Assembly (NCBI RefSeq): GCF_010435965.1 | Contig: NZ_JAAGAA010000004.1 | Coordinates: 1 to 64,000 of the forward strand | Length of the DNA: 64,000 nucleotides | From: Crenobacter caeni | GTDB taxonomy: Bacteria; Pseudomonadota; Gammaproteobacteria; Burkholderiales; Chromobacteriaceae | Direction: 5' to 3' | Shown here: positions 9,995-19,316 of the stretch, one piece after another | Numbering within the stretch: the stretch's first letter is position 1 | Layout: each line of letters opens with the position of its first letter | The notes under the pieces: generated by a model | Seen by the model: the letters and a program-made list of their open reading frames with translations, nothing else | Database searches by the model: none | What the model was told of the DNA's origin: nothing | Translations under genes and position numbers: made by a program

Positions 9995-10810
9995 ATGGCA
10001 GGACTCTCCCAGCAGCAGGAACTCGTGCAGCTCAGGAAGCGTGCGCGCCGGCGTCTGGTCGGCGCGATCGTGCTGGTGCTGGTGTCGACCGCTGTGCTGT
10101 GGAACGTGGTCGGCGCGATCCCCGACCAGAAGATGAAGCCCGAGGCGATCGAGATCGTCGGTCTCGAAACCAGCCAGCCGGCCGCCGCGCCGGTGCCGGC
10201 GCAGCCGGCGTCCGCGCCGCAGGCGGATGCAGCCTCTGCGCCCCTCGAAGCCTTGCCGCCTGCCGGTGCGACCGAACTGCCGGCCGCGCTGCCCGAGGAC
10301 GGCACGGTAGTGCCGCTGCCGGCGACGCCGGCGCCCGCCCAGCCTTCTGCCGCGGCCAAGCCCGTGCTGCCGCTGCCGTCAGTCACGGCGGCGGTCGCGC
10401 CACAGCCTGCCCCCAAGCCCGCGCCGAAACCCGAACCCAAGCCGGTGCCCAAGCCCGCACCGAAGCCCGAGCCCAAACCCAAGGCAGCGCCCGAGCGCGA
10501 CCCCTTGGCCATCCTCGAGGGACGCGCGTCGTTCGACGAGCACAAAGCGCCCGCCAAGGCGGCCGAGGCAAGCCCGCAGGGCACGCGCTACATGGTGCAG
10601 CTGGCGGCACTGTCCGACCCGGCCAAGGTCGACGCGCTGCGCGCGCGCCTGGCCTCCAACGGCCTGTCGGCTAGCTTCAGCAAGGTCACCACCAGCAAGG
10701 GCGAGGTGGTACGGGTGCGCATGGGGCCGTTCGCCAGCCGGCAGGAAGCCGACGCGGCGCTCGCGCGCCTGTCGCGCGCCGGGGTGAGCGGCATCGTCGT
10801 GAGCAAATGA
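9995..10810 (+). CDS. SPOR-domain cell-division/cell-wall protein
   Basis: 271 residues: a cytoplasmic N-terminus, one membrane segment near residues 26-44, a long Pro/Ala/Lys linker with repeated KPxPKPEPKP units (about 145-165), and a C-terminal SPOR domain (about 193-270) that should bind denuded glycan strands at the septum. This DedD/FtsN-like architecture and the position 7 bases after folC match the gene often called dedD here. The linker length is likely variable. Confidence 0.88.
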   Translation: MAGLSQQQELVQLRKRARRRLVGAIVLVLVSTAVLWNVVGAIPDQKMKPEAIEIVGLETSQPAAAPVPAQPASAPQADAASAPLEALPPAGATELPAALPEDGTVVPLPATPAPAQPSAAAKPVLPLPSVTAAVAPQPAPKPAPKPEPKPVPKPAPKPEPKPKAAPERDPLAILEGRASFDEHKAPAKAAEASPQGTRYMVQLAALSDPAKVDALRARLASNGLSASFSKVTTSKGEVVRVRMGPFASRQEADAALARLSRAGVSGIVVSK

Positions 10811-10811
10811 C

Positions 10812-11297
10812 ATGACGAGTTTCGATTACGTGATGCTGGCGATCGTCGCCGGCTCGATGCTGGTCGCGCTGATGCGCGGTCTGGTCGCAGAGATCCTGTC
10901 GCTGACCTCGTGGCTGGTCGCGTTGTGGGTCGCCAAGGAGTACGCGGCCGTCGCCGCGCCCTTTTTGCCCTTGCCGGGCGAGGGTCTGCAGCTTATCGGC
11001 GGCTTCGTCGTGCTCTTCTTCGGCTGCTGGCTCGCGACCGCGCTGTTGCGCACGACGCTCACCGGGGTGCTCGGCGCGACCGGGCTCTCCGGCGTCGACC
11101 GTTTTTTCGGCGTGATCTTCGGCCTAGTGCGCGGCCTGCTGCTCGCGACGGTACTCGTGCTCGTCGGCGGCCTGTCGACGCTGCCGCAACAGCCGGTGTG
11201 GCGGGATGCGGTGTTCGCCGAGCCCCTGCAGTCGGTCGCTCTCTCTCTCAGGCCCTGGCTGCCGCAGGCGCTCGCCAGCCGCATCCGTTACGGTTAA
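10812..11297 (+). CDS. cvpA: CvpA-family membrane protein
   Basis: 161-residue inner-membrane protein with four hydrophobic segments, starting FDYVMLAIVAGSMLVALMRG as in CvpA. The family is required for colicin V production in E. coli and is linked to envelope homeostasis. It lies one base after the SPOR gene and 57 bases before purF, the same neighbour as in E. coli. Confidence 0.92.
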   Translation: MTSFDYVMLAIVAGSMLVALMRGLVAEILSLTSWLVALWVAKEYAAVAAPFLPLPGEGLQLIGGFVVLFFGCWLATALLRTTLTGVLGATGLSGVDRFFGVIFGLVRGLLLATVLVLVGGLSTLPQQPVWRDAVFAEPLQSVALSLRPWLPQALASRIRYG

Positions 11298-11354
11298 AGG
11301 CGGCGTTGCCGCCCGGATTACAACAAGCAGTACTTCAATCGGGGAAGTTTGAAT

Positions 11355-12881
11355 ATGTGTGGAATTCTCGGCGTCGTGGCGGCCTCGCCCGTCAACCAGC
11401 TCCTGTATGACGGGCTGCAGGTGCTGCAGCACCGCGGGCAGGACGCGGCGGGCATCGCGACGGCCCACGGCAAGACCTTTCACATGCACAAGGGCAGCGG
11501 GATGGTGCGCGACGTGTTCCGCACCCGCAACATGCGCTCCTTGCAGGGCAACGCCGGGATCGCGCACGTGCGCTACCCGACCGCGGGCTCGGCGTCCAAC
11601 CTGGCCGAGGCGCAGCCCTTCTACGTCAACTCCCCGTTCGGCGTGGTGCTCGCGCATAACGGCAACCTGACCAATACCGAGGCGCTGAAGGCGGAGATGA
11701 TCCGCCACGACCTGCGCCACATCAACACCAACTCCGATTCCGAAGTGCTGCTCAACGTGTTCGCGCACGAATTGTCACAGCGCGTGGTCGACTTCGAGCT
11801 GTCGGTCGACGCGATCTTCGACGCGGTCGCCGCCGTGCACCGTCGCGTCAAGGGTGCGTACGCGGTGGTCGCGATGATCGCCGGTTACGGCCTGGTCGCG
11901 TTCCGCGACCCCAACGGGATCCGTCCGCTGGTGATCGGCACCGCCGAGAACCACGGTCGCACCGAATACATGTTTGCCAGCGAGTCGGTCGCGCTCGACT
12001 GCTCGGGCTTCTCCATCCTGCGCGACGTTCAGCCCGGCGAGTGCGTGTACGTCGACTTTGCCGGAGACTTCAACGCGCGGGTGGTCACCCCGGGCCACGT
12101 GCACGCGCCTTGCCTGTTCGAATACGTGTATTTCGCGCGGCCGGACAGCGTGATCGACGGCGCGTCGGTCTACCAGGCGCGCCTGGTGATGGGTGACATG
12201 CTGGCCGACAAGGTCCGCCGCGCGCTGCCCGAACTCGACATCGACGTGGTGGTGCCCATCCCGGACACCAGCCGACCGAGCGCCCTGCAACTGGCGACCA
12301 GCCTCGGCCTGCCGTACCGCGAGGGCTTCATCAAGAACCGCTATATCGGCCGCACCTTCATCATGCCGGGGCAGGCGGTGCGCAAGAAGTCGGTGCGCCA
12401 GAAGCTCAACCCGGTCGCCTGCGAGTTCAAGGGCCGCAACGTGCTCTTGGTCGACGACTCCATCGTGCGCGGTACTACCTCCAAGGAGATCGTGCAGATG
12501 GCGCGCGACGCCGGCGCCAACAAGGTGTACTTCGCGTCGGCCGCGCCGGCGGTGCGTTTCCCCAACGTGTACGGCATCGACATGCCGACCCGCGCCGAAC
12601 TGCTGGCGACCGGCCGCGACGAGCGCGAGATCGCCGCCGAGATCGGCGCCGACGCGGTGTTCTATCAGGACCTCGCCGCGCTGGAAGAGGCGGTGCACAC
12701 AGTCAACGCGCAGCTGACCCGCTTCGAGAACTCCTGCTTCTCCGGCGAGTACGTGACCGGCGACATCGACGACGCCTACCTCGACCGCGTCGAGGCCGCC
12801 CGCAAGGCGGGCAAGGGTGCCGACGGCAGCGAGCAGATGCTCGACCTCAACCTGAATGTCGCCGAGCAGAACCTGATGTAA
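11355..12881 (+). CDS. purF: Amidophosphoribosyltransferase
   Basis: 508-residue enzyme of the first committed step of purine synthesis, transferring the glutamine amide to PRPP. The ATG at 11355 gives MCGILG, leaving Cys2 as the N-terminal nucleophile; an in-frame TTG two codons earlier would destroy this. GGGGAAG is the ribosome binding site. The glutaminase half has the typical AHNGNLTN, and the PRPP-binding motif VLLVDDSIVRGTTSKE is in the second half. A terminator follows. Confidence 0.97.
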   Translation: MCGILGVVAASPVNQLLYDGLQVLQHRGQDAAGIATAHGKTFHMHKGSGMVRDVFRTRNMRSLQGNAGIAHVRYPTAGSASNLAEAQPFYVNSPFGVVLAHNGNLTNTEALKAEMIRHDLRHINTNSDSEVLLNVFAHELSQRVVDFELSVDAIFDAVAAVHRRVKGAYAVVAMIAGYGLVAFRDPNGIRPLVIGTAENHGRTEYMFASESVALDCSGFSILRDVQPGECVYVDFAGDFNARVVTPGHVHAPCLFEYVYFARPDSVIDGASVYQARLVMGDMLADKVRRALPELDIDVVVPIPDTSRPSALQLATSLGLPYREGFIKNRYIGRTFIMPGQAVRKKSVRQKLNPVACEFKGRNVLLVDDSIVRGTTSKEIVQMARDAGANKVYFASAAPAVRFPNVYGIDMPTRAELLATGRDEREIAAEIGADAVFYQDLAALEEAVHTVNAQLTRFENSCFSGEYVTGDIDDAYLDRVEAARKAGKGADGSEQMLDLNLNVAEQNLM

Positions 12882-12902
12882 GCGCAGGTATGCGCCAAAG
12901 CC

Positions 12903-12934
12903 GGCCGCCGTCGTATGACGGCGGCCATTTTTTT
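12903..12934 (+). terminator. Terminator after purF
   Basis: A perfect 10-bp stem (12903-12912 with 12917-12926), a GTAT loop and seven consecutive T residues. It ends the folC-purF transcript and separates it from metZ. Confidence 0.92.
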
Positions 12935-12990
12935 GGTAAGTTGTCAGCGGCATGCGCGTGCGTGCCGCCTAGAACGACAAAGAGACTCCC

Positions 12991-14163
12991 ATGAGCGAAG
13001 CCCAATACCACCCCCAGACGCTGGCGATCCGTGCCGGCCGCGAGACATCTGCCTTCGGCGAACACAGCCAGGCGCTGTTTTTGACCTCCAGCTTCACCTA
13101 CGCGAACGCGGCCGAGGCCGCCGCGATGTTCTCGGGCGAGCAGGACGGCTACACCTATTCGCGTTTCACCAACCCGACCGTCGCCGCGTTCCAGGCGCGG
13201 CTGGCCGCGCTCGAGGGCGGCGAGCGCGCGCAGGCCACCTCCAGCGGTATGGCGGCGATCCAGGCGGTGATGCTGACTTTCCTCAAGTCAGGCGACCATG
13301 TCGTCGCCTCGCAAAGCCTGTTCGGCTCGACCACCAACCTGCTGCTCGGGCTGGCAAAGTTCGGCATCGAGGTGAGCTTCGTCGAGGGGGGGAGCGTGGA
13401 CGCCTGGCGCGCGGCGGTGCGCCCGGCCACCCGCCTCTTTTTCCTCGAGACGCCGTCCAACCCGCTGACCGAGATCGTCGACATCGCGGCGGTCGCCGCG
13501 CTCGCGCGCGAAGCCGGGGCCTTGAGCGTGGTCGACAACTGCTTCTGTACGCCGGCGTTGCAGCGTCCGCTCGAACTGGGCGCGGACCTGGTCGTGCATT
13601 CGGCGACCAAGTCGCTAGACGGGCACGGCCGCGTACTGGGCGGCGCGGTGGTCGGCGCCGACGCGCTGGTCGAGCAGGTCTACCTGCATGTGCGCACCGC
13701 GGGGCCGACGCTCTCGCCGTTTAACGCGTGGGTGCTGCTGTCGGGCCTGGAGACGCTTCATGTGCGGATGGCGCAGCAGTGCGCGAGCGCGCTTGAGCTG
13801 GCGCGCTACCTGGAGACGGTGCCGGGCGTCGAGCGCGTGTATTACCCGGGCCTCGAAAGCCACCCGCAGCACGCGCTGGCCGCGCGGCAGCAGTCGGGCG
13901 GCGGCGCGGTGGTGTCCTTCGTGGTGGCGGGCGGCCGCGCCGCGGCGTGGGCGGTGTACGACGCGTGCCGCCTGATTTCTCGTACCGCGAACCTGGGCGA
14001 CGTGAAGACGACGATCACCCACCCGGCGTCGACCACGCACGCGCGCATCAGCGCCGAAGCGCGCGAGAAGGCGGGGATAGGCGAGGGTCTGCTGCGCGTC
14101 GCGGTCGGCCTCGAACACGTGGACGACCTGAAGGCCGACCTTGCGCGGGGTTTGCTGGGGTAG
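12991..14163 (+). CDS. metZ: O-succinylhomoserine sulfhydrylase
   Basis: 390-residue PLP enzyme of the Cys/Met metabolism family, making homocysteine from O-succinylhomoserine and sulfide. The PLP lysine is in VVHSATKSLDGHGR near residue 209; the substrate region SGMAAIQAV and the C-terminal ISRTANLGDVKTTITHPASTTH match MetZ rather than MetB. purF-metZ adjacency is common in betaproteobacteria. The ATG has GAGACTCCC ahead of it. An O-acetylhomoserine substrate cannot be excluded. Confidence 0.9.
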   Translation: MSEAQYHPQTLAIRAGRETSAFGEHSQALFLTSSFTYANAAEAAAMFSGEQDGYTYSRFTNPTVAAFQARLAALEGGERAQATSSGMAAIQAVMLTFLKSGDHVVASQSLFGSTTNLLLGLAKFGIEVSFVEGGSVDAWRAAVRPATRLFFLETPSNPLTEIVDIAAVAALAREAGALSVVDNCFCTPALQRPLELGADLVVHSATKSLDGHGRVLGGAVVGADALVEQVYLHVRTAGPTLSPFNAWVLLSGLETLHVRMAQQCASALELARYLETVPGVERVYYPGLESHPQHALAARQQSGGGAVVSFVVAGGRAAAWAVYDACRLISRTANLGDVKTTITHPASTTHARISAEAREKAGIGEGLLRVAVGLEHVDDLKADLARGLLG

Positions 14164-14177
14164 AACGATTGCTCGAA

Positions 14178-14189
14178 AAACATACGTTC
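14178..14189. promoter_or_regulatory. PsrA-like operator 1
   Basis: AAACATACGTTC matches the G/C-AAAC-N-GTTT-G/C half-site layout known for the fatty-acid regulator PsrA. It is the reverse complement of the core of operator 2, which lies 86 bases downstream. Confidence 0.45.
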
Positions 14190-14194
14190 TTATC

Positions 14195-14221
14195 AAACGG
14201 CAGCTAGAATGGCTGCCGTTT
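14195..14221 (+). terminator. Hairpin terminator after metZ
   Basis: A perfect 10-bp stem (14195-14204 with 14212-14221) and a 7-base loop. The T-run is only three bases, so termination may be partial. Confidence 0.55.
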
Positions 14222-14245
14222 CCAGTTATGCGATGTGCAAAATGC

Positions 14246-14275
14246 TTGACATCATTCAAGGCAAAACGTATGTTT
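14246..14275 (+). promoter_or_regulatory. psrA-fadE promoter with embedded operator
   Basis: TTGACA (14246-14251), 17 bases, then TATGTT (14269-14274). The palindrome AAACGTATGTTT (14264-14275) covers the -10 box, so a bound TetR-type protein would block RNA polymerase. The site fits the known PsrA operator pattern, and the next genes are a TetR regulator and fadE. Confidence 0.7.
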
Positions 14276-14343
14276 CAAACGCCTGTTCGAAAGCCCGCAA
14301 GGACTTCGCGGACCGGGCATCCCACAACAAAGGCCAGAAAAAC

Positions 14344-14976
14344 ATGGAAGCGAATCGCCCGGATACCGCCAGCCGCATACTCGAGGTTTCCGAACTCCTG
14401 TTCGTGGAGCACGGCTTCGAGGCGACTTCGCTGCGCATGATCACCCAGCAGGCGGGGGTCAACCTCGCGGCGGTGAACTATCACTTCGGCTCCAAGGACG
14501 CGTTGTTCGAGTCGGTGTTCATGCGGCGCTTCACGCCGCTGATCGCCGCCTGCCTGTCCGAGCTCGAAGCAGTCGAAGGCAGGGGGGAGGGCGACAAGAT
14601 CGAGGCGGTGGTGATGACCTTCATCCGCCCCTGCCTTGCCTTGTCTCGCGACCCCAGCGGCGGCGGCGCGCTGTTCGTGCGGCTGCTCTCGCGCGCGCTG
14701 GTGGAAAACCACCGCCTGCTGCGCGAGGCGCTGTCGCGCGAGTACAGCCAGTTCGTCGAGCGCTACACGCGGGCGTTTTCGCGCGCGCTGCCCGGCCTCT
14801 CCGAGCAGGAGCTGTCCTGGCGGATGCACTTCGCGTTCAGCCTGATGTTCAACGCCTTCGCCGGCAACGACGTCCTCAAGATCTTCCGCAAGAGCCAGGT
14901 GGTGACTGCGCGCGACCCCGAGGCGATCGTCCGCCATCTGCTGCCCTTTGTCGTGGCGGGCCTGGTCCAGTCCTGA
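14344..14976 (+). CDS. psrA: TetR-family regulator, PsrA-like
   Basis: 210-residue DNA-binding repressor. The N-terminal TetR helix-turn-helix (about residues 8-55) includes ASRILEVSELLFVEHGF and NLAAVNYHFGSKDALF. The C-terminal half resembles the ligand domain of PsrA-type regulators, which release DNA on binding long-chain fatty acids or acyl-CoA. I chose the ATG at 14344 because the longer frame runs through the promoter and operator. It lies 38 bases before fadE and is surely co-transcribed with it. The symbol rests on context plus the operator. Confidence 0.75.
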   Translation: MEANRPDTASRILEVSELLFVEHGFEATSLRMITQQAGVNLAAVNYHFGSKDALFESVFMRRFTPLIAACLSELEAVEGRGEGDKIEAVVMTFIRPCLALSRDPSGGGALFVRLLSRALVENHRLLREALSREYSQFVERYTRAFSRALPGLSEQELSWRMHFAFSLMFNAFAGNDVLKIFRKSQVVTARDPEAIVRHLLPFVVAGLVQS

Positions 14977-15014
14977 GACGGGCGTAAACGGGGTTAACAC
15001 GAGGAAAAAACCCT

Positions 15015-17468
15015 ATGCTATACGCCATTTCCCTGATCCTGGCCGTCGGCGTGCTCGCCTACTGGCGCGCGCCGGTGCTGCTGTGGACGATCGCGCTCGG
15101 CCTGTGGCTCGCAGCGCTTGAGTTCATCGGCGGCTGTGCCGTTCCGGTCGCCGTGTGGGCGGTGTTCGCGGCCGTCGCGGCCGTGCTCAACGTCGCGCCC
15201 TTGCGCCGCCTGGTGTTCACCGGCCCGGTGTTCGCCATCTTCAAGAAAATCACCCCGGCGATGAGCCAGACCGAGCAGGAGGCGATCAACGCCGGCACCG
15301 TCTGGTGGGACCGCGACCTGTTCTCGGGCAAGCCTGACTTCAAGCGCCTGCTGTCCTTCCCCGCGCCCAAGCTCTCGGCCGAAGAGCAGGCCTTCATCGA
15401 CGGGCCGACCGAACAGCTGTGCCGGATGATCGACGACTGGAAGATCACCCACGAACTGAAGGACCTGCCGCCGGAAGTGTGGCAGTTCATCAAGGACCAG
15501 GGCTTCCTCGGCATGATCGTCAAGAAGCGCTACGGCGGCCTCGAGTTCTCCAACTACGCGCACGCCAAGGTGGTCACCAAGATCGCGACCCGCGGCGGCT
15601 CGGCGGCCGTGTCGGTGATGGTGCCCAACTCCCTGGGCCCGGGCGAGCTGTTGCAGCACTACGGCACCGAAGAACAGAAGGACTACTACCTGCCGCGCCT
15701 GGCCAAGGGCCTGGAGATTCCGTGCTTCGCGCTGACCAGCCCGTCGGCAGGGTCGGATGCGGGTTCGATCCCGGACTACGGCGTCGTCTGCCGCGGCAGC
15801 TACACCCACCCGCGCACCGGCGAGCGCCATGAGAATGTGCTGGGTATCCGTGTCAGCTGGGAGAAACGCTGGATCACGCTGGCGCCGGTGGCGACCATCC
15901 TCGGCCTCGCGTTCAAGATGTACGACCCGGACCACCTGCTGGGCGAGCAGGAAGAGCTGGGCATCACCTGCGCGCTGGTGCCGACCGAGCACGAGGGCGT
16001 TTCGATTGGCCGCCGCCACTACCCGGGCGGTGCCGTGTTCATGAACGGCCCGACCTGGGGCCGCGACGTGTTCATCCCGATGGACTGGATCATCGGCGGG
16101 CAGGCGATGGCCGGCAAGGGCTGGCGCATGCTGGTCGAATGCCTGTCGGTCGGCCGCTGCATCTCGCTGCCGGCGATGTCGGTGGCGACCGGCAAGTTCA
16201 CCTCGTTCACCACCGGCGCGTTCGCCCGCGTGCGCGACCAGTTCGGCCTGCCGATCGGCAAGTTCGAGGGCGTCGACGAGGCGATGGCACGCATCGGCGG
16301 TTACACCTACCAGATGGAAGCCGCGCAGGACCTGGCGCTAGTCGGCCTCGACACCGGTGAGAAGCCATCGGTGCTGTCGGCGGTGCTGAAATACCACAAT
16401 ACCGAGCGCATGCGCAAAGTGCTGAACGACGCGATGGACGTGCACGGCGGCAAGGCCGTAGTGCTCGGGCCGCGCAACTACCTGGGCCGTGCCTACCAGG
16501 CGATCCCGATCGGCATCACCGTCGAGGGCGCCAACATCCTGACCCGTTCGATGATCATCTACGGCCAGGGCGCGATCCGTTGCCATCCCTTCGTGCTGCG
16601 CGAGATGAAGGCGTCGATGGCGAACGACGCGCGCGAGTTCGACGACGCGTTCACCGGCCATATCGGCTTCGTGCTGAGCAATGTGGTGCGTTCGCTGTGG
16701 CTGGGCGCGACCGGCGCCCGCTTTACCGGCAGCCCGAAGGGCCGCGAGGTGGCGGCCTACTACCGGCAGGTGACCCGCCTCTCCAGCGCGTTCGCGCTGC
16801 TCTCTGACATGGCGATGTTCAGCCTCGGCGGCACGCTCAAGTTCCGCGAGAAGCTGTCGGCCCGTCTGGGCGACATGCTCTCCGGCCTCTATATCGCCAC
16901 CGCTTCGCTCAAGCACTACGAAGACCAGGGGGCGCAGAAGGACGACCTGCCGCTCGTGCGCTTTGCCGCCGGCAACGCGCTTTATGATGTGCAGCAGGCG
17001 ATGGACGGCTTCCTCTCCAACCTGCCCAGCCGGCCGCTTGCCTGGGTGCTGCGTCGCGTGATCTTCCCGTGGGGCCTGACGCTTGCTCCGGCCTCCGACA
17101 AGGACGGCACCCGCATCGCCCGCTTGCTGATGACCCCGGGCGGCAGCCGCGACCGCCTGGTGCACGGCGTGTTCAAGCCCGAAGACGCGCGCGACGCGGT
17201 TGGTGTACTCGAGCCTGCGATGCGCGCGATCATCGAGACCGAGCCGCTGGAGGGCAAGCTCAAGAAGCTCGCCCGCGAGGGTCGCTTCAAGACGATCACC
17301 GCGCGCGAACGCCTCGCCGAAGCGCTCGCAGGCGGCTTGATCAGCCAGGCCGAGCACGACGAGCTCGAGACGGCACGCCGCCTCAAGCGCGAGGTGATCA
17401 TGGTCGACGACTTCGACTTCCCGCTTCGCGAGCACGACGACAAGATGCTCGAGCGCGTGGTGTTCTGA
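15015..17468 (+). CDS. fadE: Acyl-CoA dehydrogenase FadE
   Basis: 817-residue FAD enzyme catalysing the first step of fatty-acid beta-oxidation. Two N-terminal membrane segments lie near residues 3-20 and 30-65, the acyl-CoA dehydrogenase core follows (about 90-510, with CFALTSPSAGSDAG and AMDVHGGKAV), then the extended C-terminal domain (DUF1974 type) that marks FadE. The length equals E. coli FadE (814). AGGAAAAAACCCT precedes the ATG. It is controlled with the adjacent TetR gene. Confidence 0.93.
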   Translation: MLYAISLILAVGVLAYWRAPVLLWTIALGLWLAALEFIGGCAVPVAVWAVFAAVAAVLNVAPLRRLVFTGPVFAIFKKITPAMSQTEQEAINAGTVWWDRDLFSGKPDFKRLLSFPAPKLSAEEQAFIDGPTEQLCRMIDDWKITHELKDLPPEVWQFIKDQGFLGMIVKKRYGGLEFSNYAHAKVVTKIATRGGSAAVSVMVPNSLGPGELLQHYGTEEQKDYYLPRLAKGLEIPCFALTSPSAGSDAGSIPDYGVVCRGSYTHPRTGERHENVLGIRVSWEKRWITLAPVATILGLAFKMYDPDHLLGEQEELGITCALVPTEHEGVSIGRRHYPGGAVFMNGPTWGRDVFIPMDWIIGGQAMAGKGWRMLVECLSVGRCISLPAMSVATGKFTSFTTGAFARVRDQFGLPIGKFEGVDEAMARIGGYTYQMEAAQDLALVGLDTGEKPSVLSAVLKYHNTERMRKVLNDAMDVHGGKAVVLGPRNYLGRAYQAIPIGITVEGANILTRSMIIYGQGAIRCHPFVLREMKASMANDAREFDDAFTGHIGFVLSNVVRSLWLGATGARFTGSPKGREVAAYYRQVTRLSSAFALLSDMAMFSLGGTLKFREKLSARLGDMLSGLYIATASLKHYEDQGAQKDDLPLVRFAAGNALYDVQQAMDGFLSNLPSRPLAWVLRRVIFPWGLTLAPASDKDGTRIARLLMTPGGSRDRLVHGVFKPEDARDAVGVLEPAMRAIIETEPLEGKLKKLAREGRFKTITARERLAEALAGGLISQAEHDELETARRLKREVIMVDDFDFPLREHDDKMLERVVF

Positions 17469-17491
17469 GCCTCACCGCCAGCGTGTAAGCA

Positions 17492-17515
17492 AAAGCCGCC
17501 CTTCGGGGCGGCTTT
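17492..17515 (+). terminator. Terminator after fadE
   Basis: A 10-bp stem (17492-17501 with 17506-17515) around a TTCG tetraloop, with the T-run in the stem end and TTTGTTG after it. Confidence 0.85.
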
Positions 17516-17719
17516 GTTGCATTTGGGCAACGGTTTTTACGTGGAAGGCGGGGGTTGGGCAGATGTTTTGCATTTTTTTGGCATCGGCCGGCTGCTTTTC
17601 GCGGTTTGGGCAACACAAAGGCGGCAAACCCGCATGCGGTGTGCCATTACTGGTACTGAGGTGCGCGCAAATCATTTTCCGGCGCTGCCCGCGTTCCCCT
17701 TATCTTGTGGAGACTAAAA

Positions 17720-18748
17720 ATGAAACATCCCCTGCGTTCCCTGCTTGCCGTCGCAGTCGCTGCAGCGCTGCCCGCCATCGTCCACGCGGCCAATGTCGAC
17801 GAGCCGTGGTACGTCGGCGGCAAGGTGGGCTGGTCCGACTTCTACAGCAAGGACTATGCAAAAGACTTTGGTTCGGCAGACACCAGCAACGGTGACAAGG
17901 TCGGCGCCGGCGCCTTTGTCGGCTACCAGTTCAACGACTGGTTCGCGCTGGAAGGCGGCTACGACTGGCTGGGCAAGGAAGGCATCCGCAACGCCTTGGG
18001 CGAGGAAGGCAAGCAGCGCTTCCAGGGCATCCAGCTCTCCGGTAAGTTCAGCACCCCGGTCACCGACAAGCTTGATGCCTATGCGCGTCTGGGCGTGATG
18101 GGCTACCGCGCGAGCGGCTTTGGCGACAAGCACGACGGTGCCGCACCGTTGGCCGCCCTCGGCCTTGAGTACAACATCGACCGCAACTGGTCGACCCGCT
18201 TCGAATACCAGTACACCAATCACCTGGGCAAGACCGGCGACAACGGTTTGCGCGCCGACAACGGCCTGCTGTCGCTGGGTGTCGCCTACCACTTCGGCGG
18301 CGCGCCGGCACCGGTGCCGGTCGCCCAGCCCGCGCCAGCGCCGGTACCGGCTGCACCGCAGGTGATGGAGTTCAAGCTCAACGGTGACGTGCTCTTCGCG
18401 TTCAACAGCGCCAAGCTCAACGACGCGGGCCAGGCCGAGCTTGCGACCATCGTCCAGCAGATCAAGACCGCGCAGCCGCAGCAGGCCGCGATCAATATCG
18501 CCGGCTACACCGACCGCATCGGCTCGGACGCGTACAACATGAAGCTCTCCAAGGAGCGTGCGGCGTCGGTCGGCGACTTCCTGGTCAGCCAGGGCATCCC
18601 GGCTAGCATCATCACCGCCGAAGGCTTCGGCAAGGCCGACCCGGTGGTCGCATGCGACAACGTGGCACCGCGTGCCGAGCTGATCAAGTGCCTGCAGCCG
18701 AACCGCCGCGTGGTCATCCGCGCCGTTGGCCAGGCCGTGCAGCAGTAA
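17720..18748 (+). CDS. OmpA-family outer-membrane protein
   Basis: 342 residues. A signal peptide (MKHPLRSLLAVAVAAALPAI, cleaved near IVHA) is followed by an eight-stranded OmpA-type barrel (about 25-195), a Pro/Ala linker (APVPVAQPAPAPVP) and an OmpA C-terminal peptidoglycan-binding domain (about 220-335, with GYTDRIGSDAYNMKLSKERA). Two Cys near the end (VVACD, IKCLQ) match the OmpA disulphide. The ATG at 17720 follows TGGAGA; the in-frame TTG upstream is not needed. It anchors the outer membrane to the cell wall. Confidence 0.93.
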   Translation: MKHPLRSLLAVAVAAALPAIVHAANVDEPWYVGGKVGWSDFYSKDYAKDFGSADTSNGDKVGAGAFVGYQFNDWFALEGGYDWLGKEGIRNALGEEGKQRFQGIQLSGKFSTPVTDKLDAYARLGVMGYRASGFGDKHDGAAPLAALGLEYNIDRNWSTRFEYQYTNHLGKTGDNGLRADNGLLSLGVAYHFGGAPAPVPVAQPAPAPVPAAPQVMEFKLNGDVLFAFNSAKLNDAGQAELATIVQQIKTAQPQQAAINIAGYTDRIGSDAYNMKLSKERAASVGDFLVSQGIPASIITAEGFGKADPVVACDNVAPRAELIKCLQPNRRVVIRAVGQAVQQ

Positions 18749-18766
18749 GCCCGGGCTTGCCCGATA

Positions 18767-18790
18767 AAATGCCCGCCTAGGCGGGCATTT
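18767..18790. terminator. Bidirectional terminator between OmpA-like gene and 18804 gene
   Basis: A perfect 11-bp stem (18767-18777 with 18780-18790) has a 2-base formal loop, with T-rich sequence on the plus-strand side and A-rich sequence on the other side. It suits the two convergent genes. Confidence 0.88.
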
Positions 18791-18803
18791 TTGTTGGTGG
18801 GCG

Positions 18804-19103
18804 TCAGGCCAGTTGTGCCGCGAGGTTTGCGCGCTGTTGCTGGCCTGCGAGGGTGATTTTCAGCGTCCCCCCGCACTCGGCGATCAGTCCCTGCGCGGTG
18901 AGTTCCGAGAGGAAGCGTCCGGCGTCGGGTGGGCGCAGCCCGTAAGGCGTGCACGCGTTGATGAACAGGGTGGCGGGCATGCCGTGGACGGCGCACTCGT
19001 CGAGTGCCTCGAGCAGGGCAAGGGTGAACTTCTGGCGGCGCAGCCGCGTCGCTTCGTCCGGGCGCTGTTGCCCGGCGATCAGGGTGTCAACGAAGTAGGG
19101 CAT
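18804..19103 (-). CDS. Small hypothetical protein, 99 aa
   Basis: 99-residue soluble protein without signal or membrane segment. I chose the ATG at 19103 (MPYFVDTL) because GGAG lies 8 bases upstream. The middle, with FLSELTAQGLIAECGGTLKITLAGQ, looks like a winged-helix fold with a beta hairpin, but no family is recognised. It stands alone, convergent with the OmpA-family gene. Confidence 0.65.
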   Translation of the reverse strand: MPYFVDTLIAGQQRPDEATRLRRQKFTLALLEALDECAVHGMPATLFINACTPYGLRPPDAGRFLSELTAQGLIAECGGTLKITLAGQQQRANLAAQLA

Positions 19104-19316
19104 GCCAGCTTCTCCGGCAAGGATTGCGCATGTCATTGTACGCGCGCACCCAGGCGTGCGTCATCCGGCAGTCCCGAGGACCCGCGCCGACCAAATCATT
19201 AACGGATGTTAGCGACTGGGCAAAATTCAACAGATTGCAACGGCTGTGCGCTGGCGGCGCGAATTTGGAACAAGTGTCAGGTGTGTAATGGGCGGGTCGC
19301 CATCCGGGAGCCTGCC

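Noticed and set aside
15018-16019. Long minus-strand ORF opposite fadE
   Set aside because: It is the antisense shadow of a well-supported acyl-CoA dehydrogenase gene.
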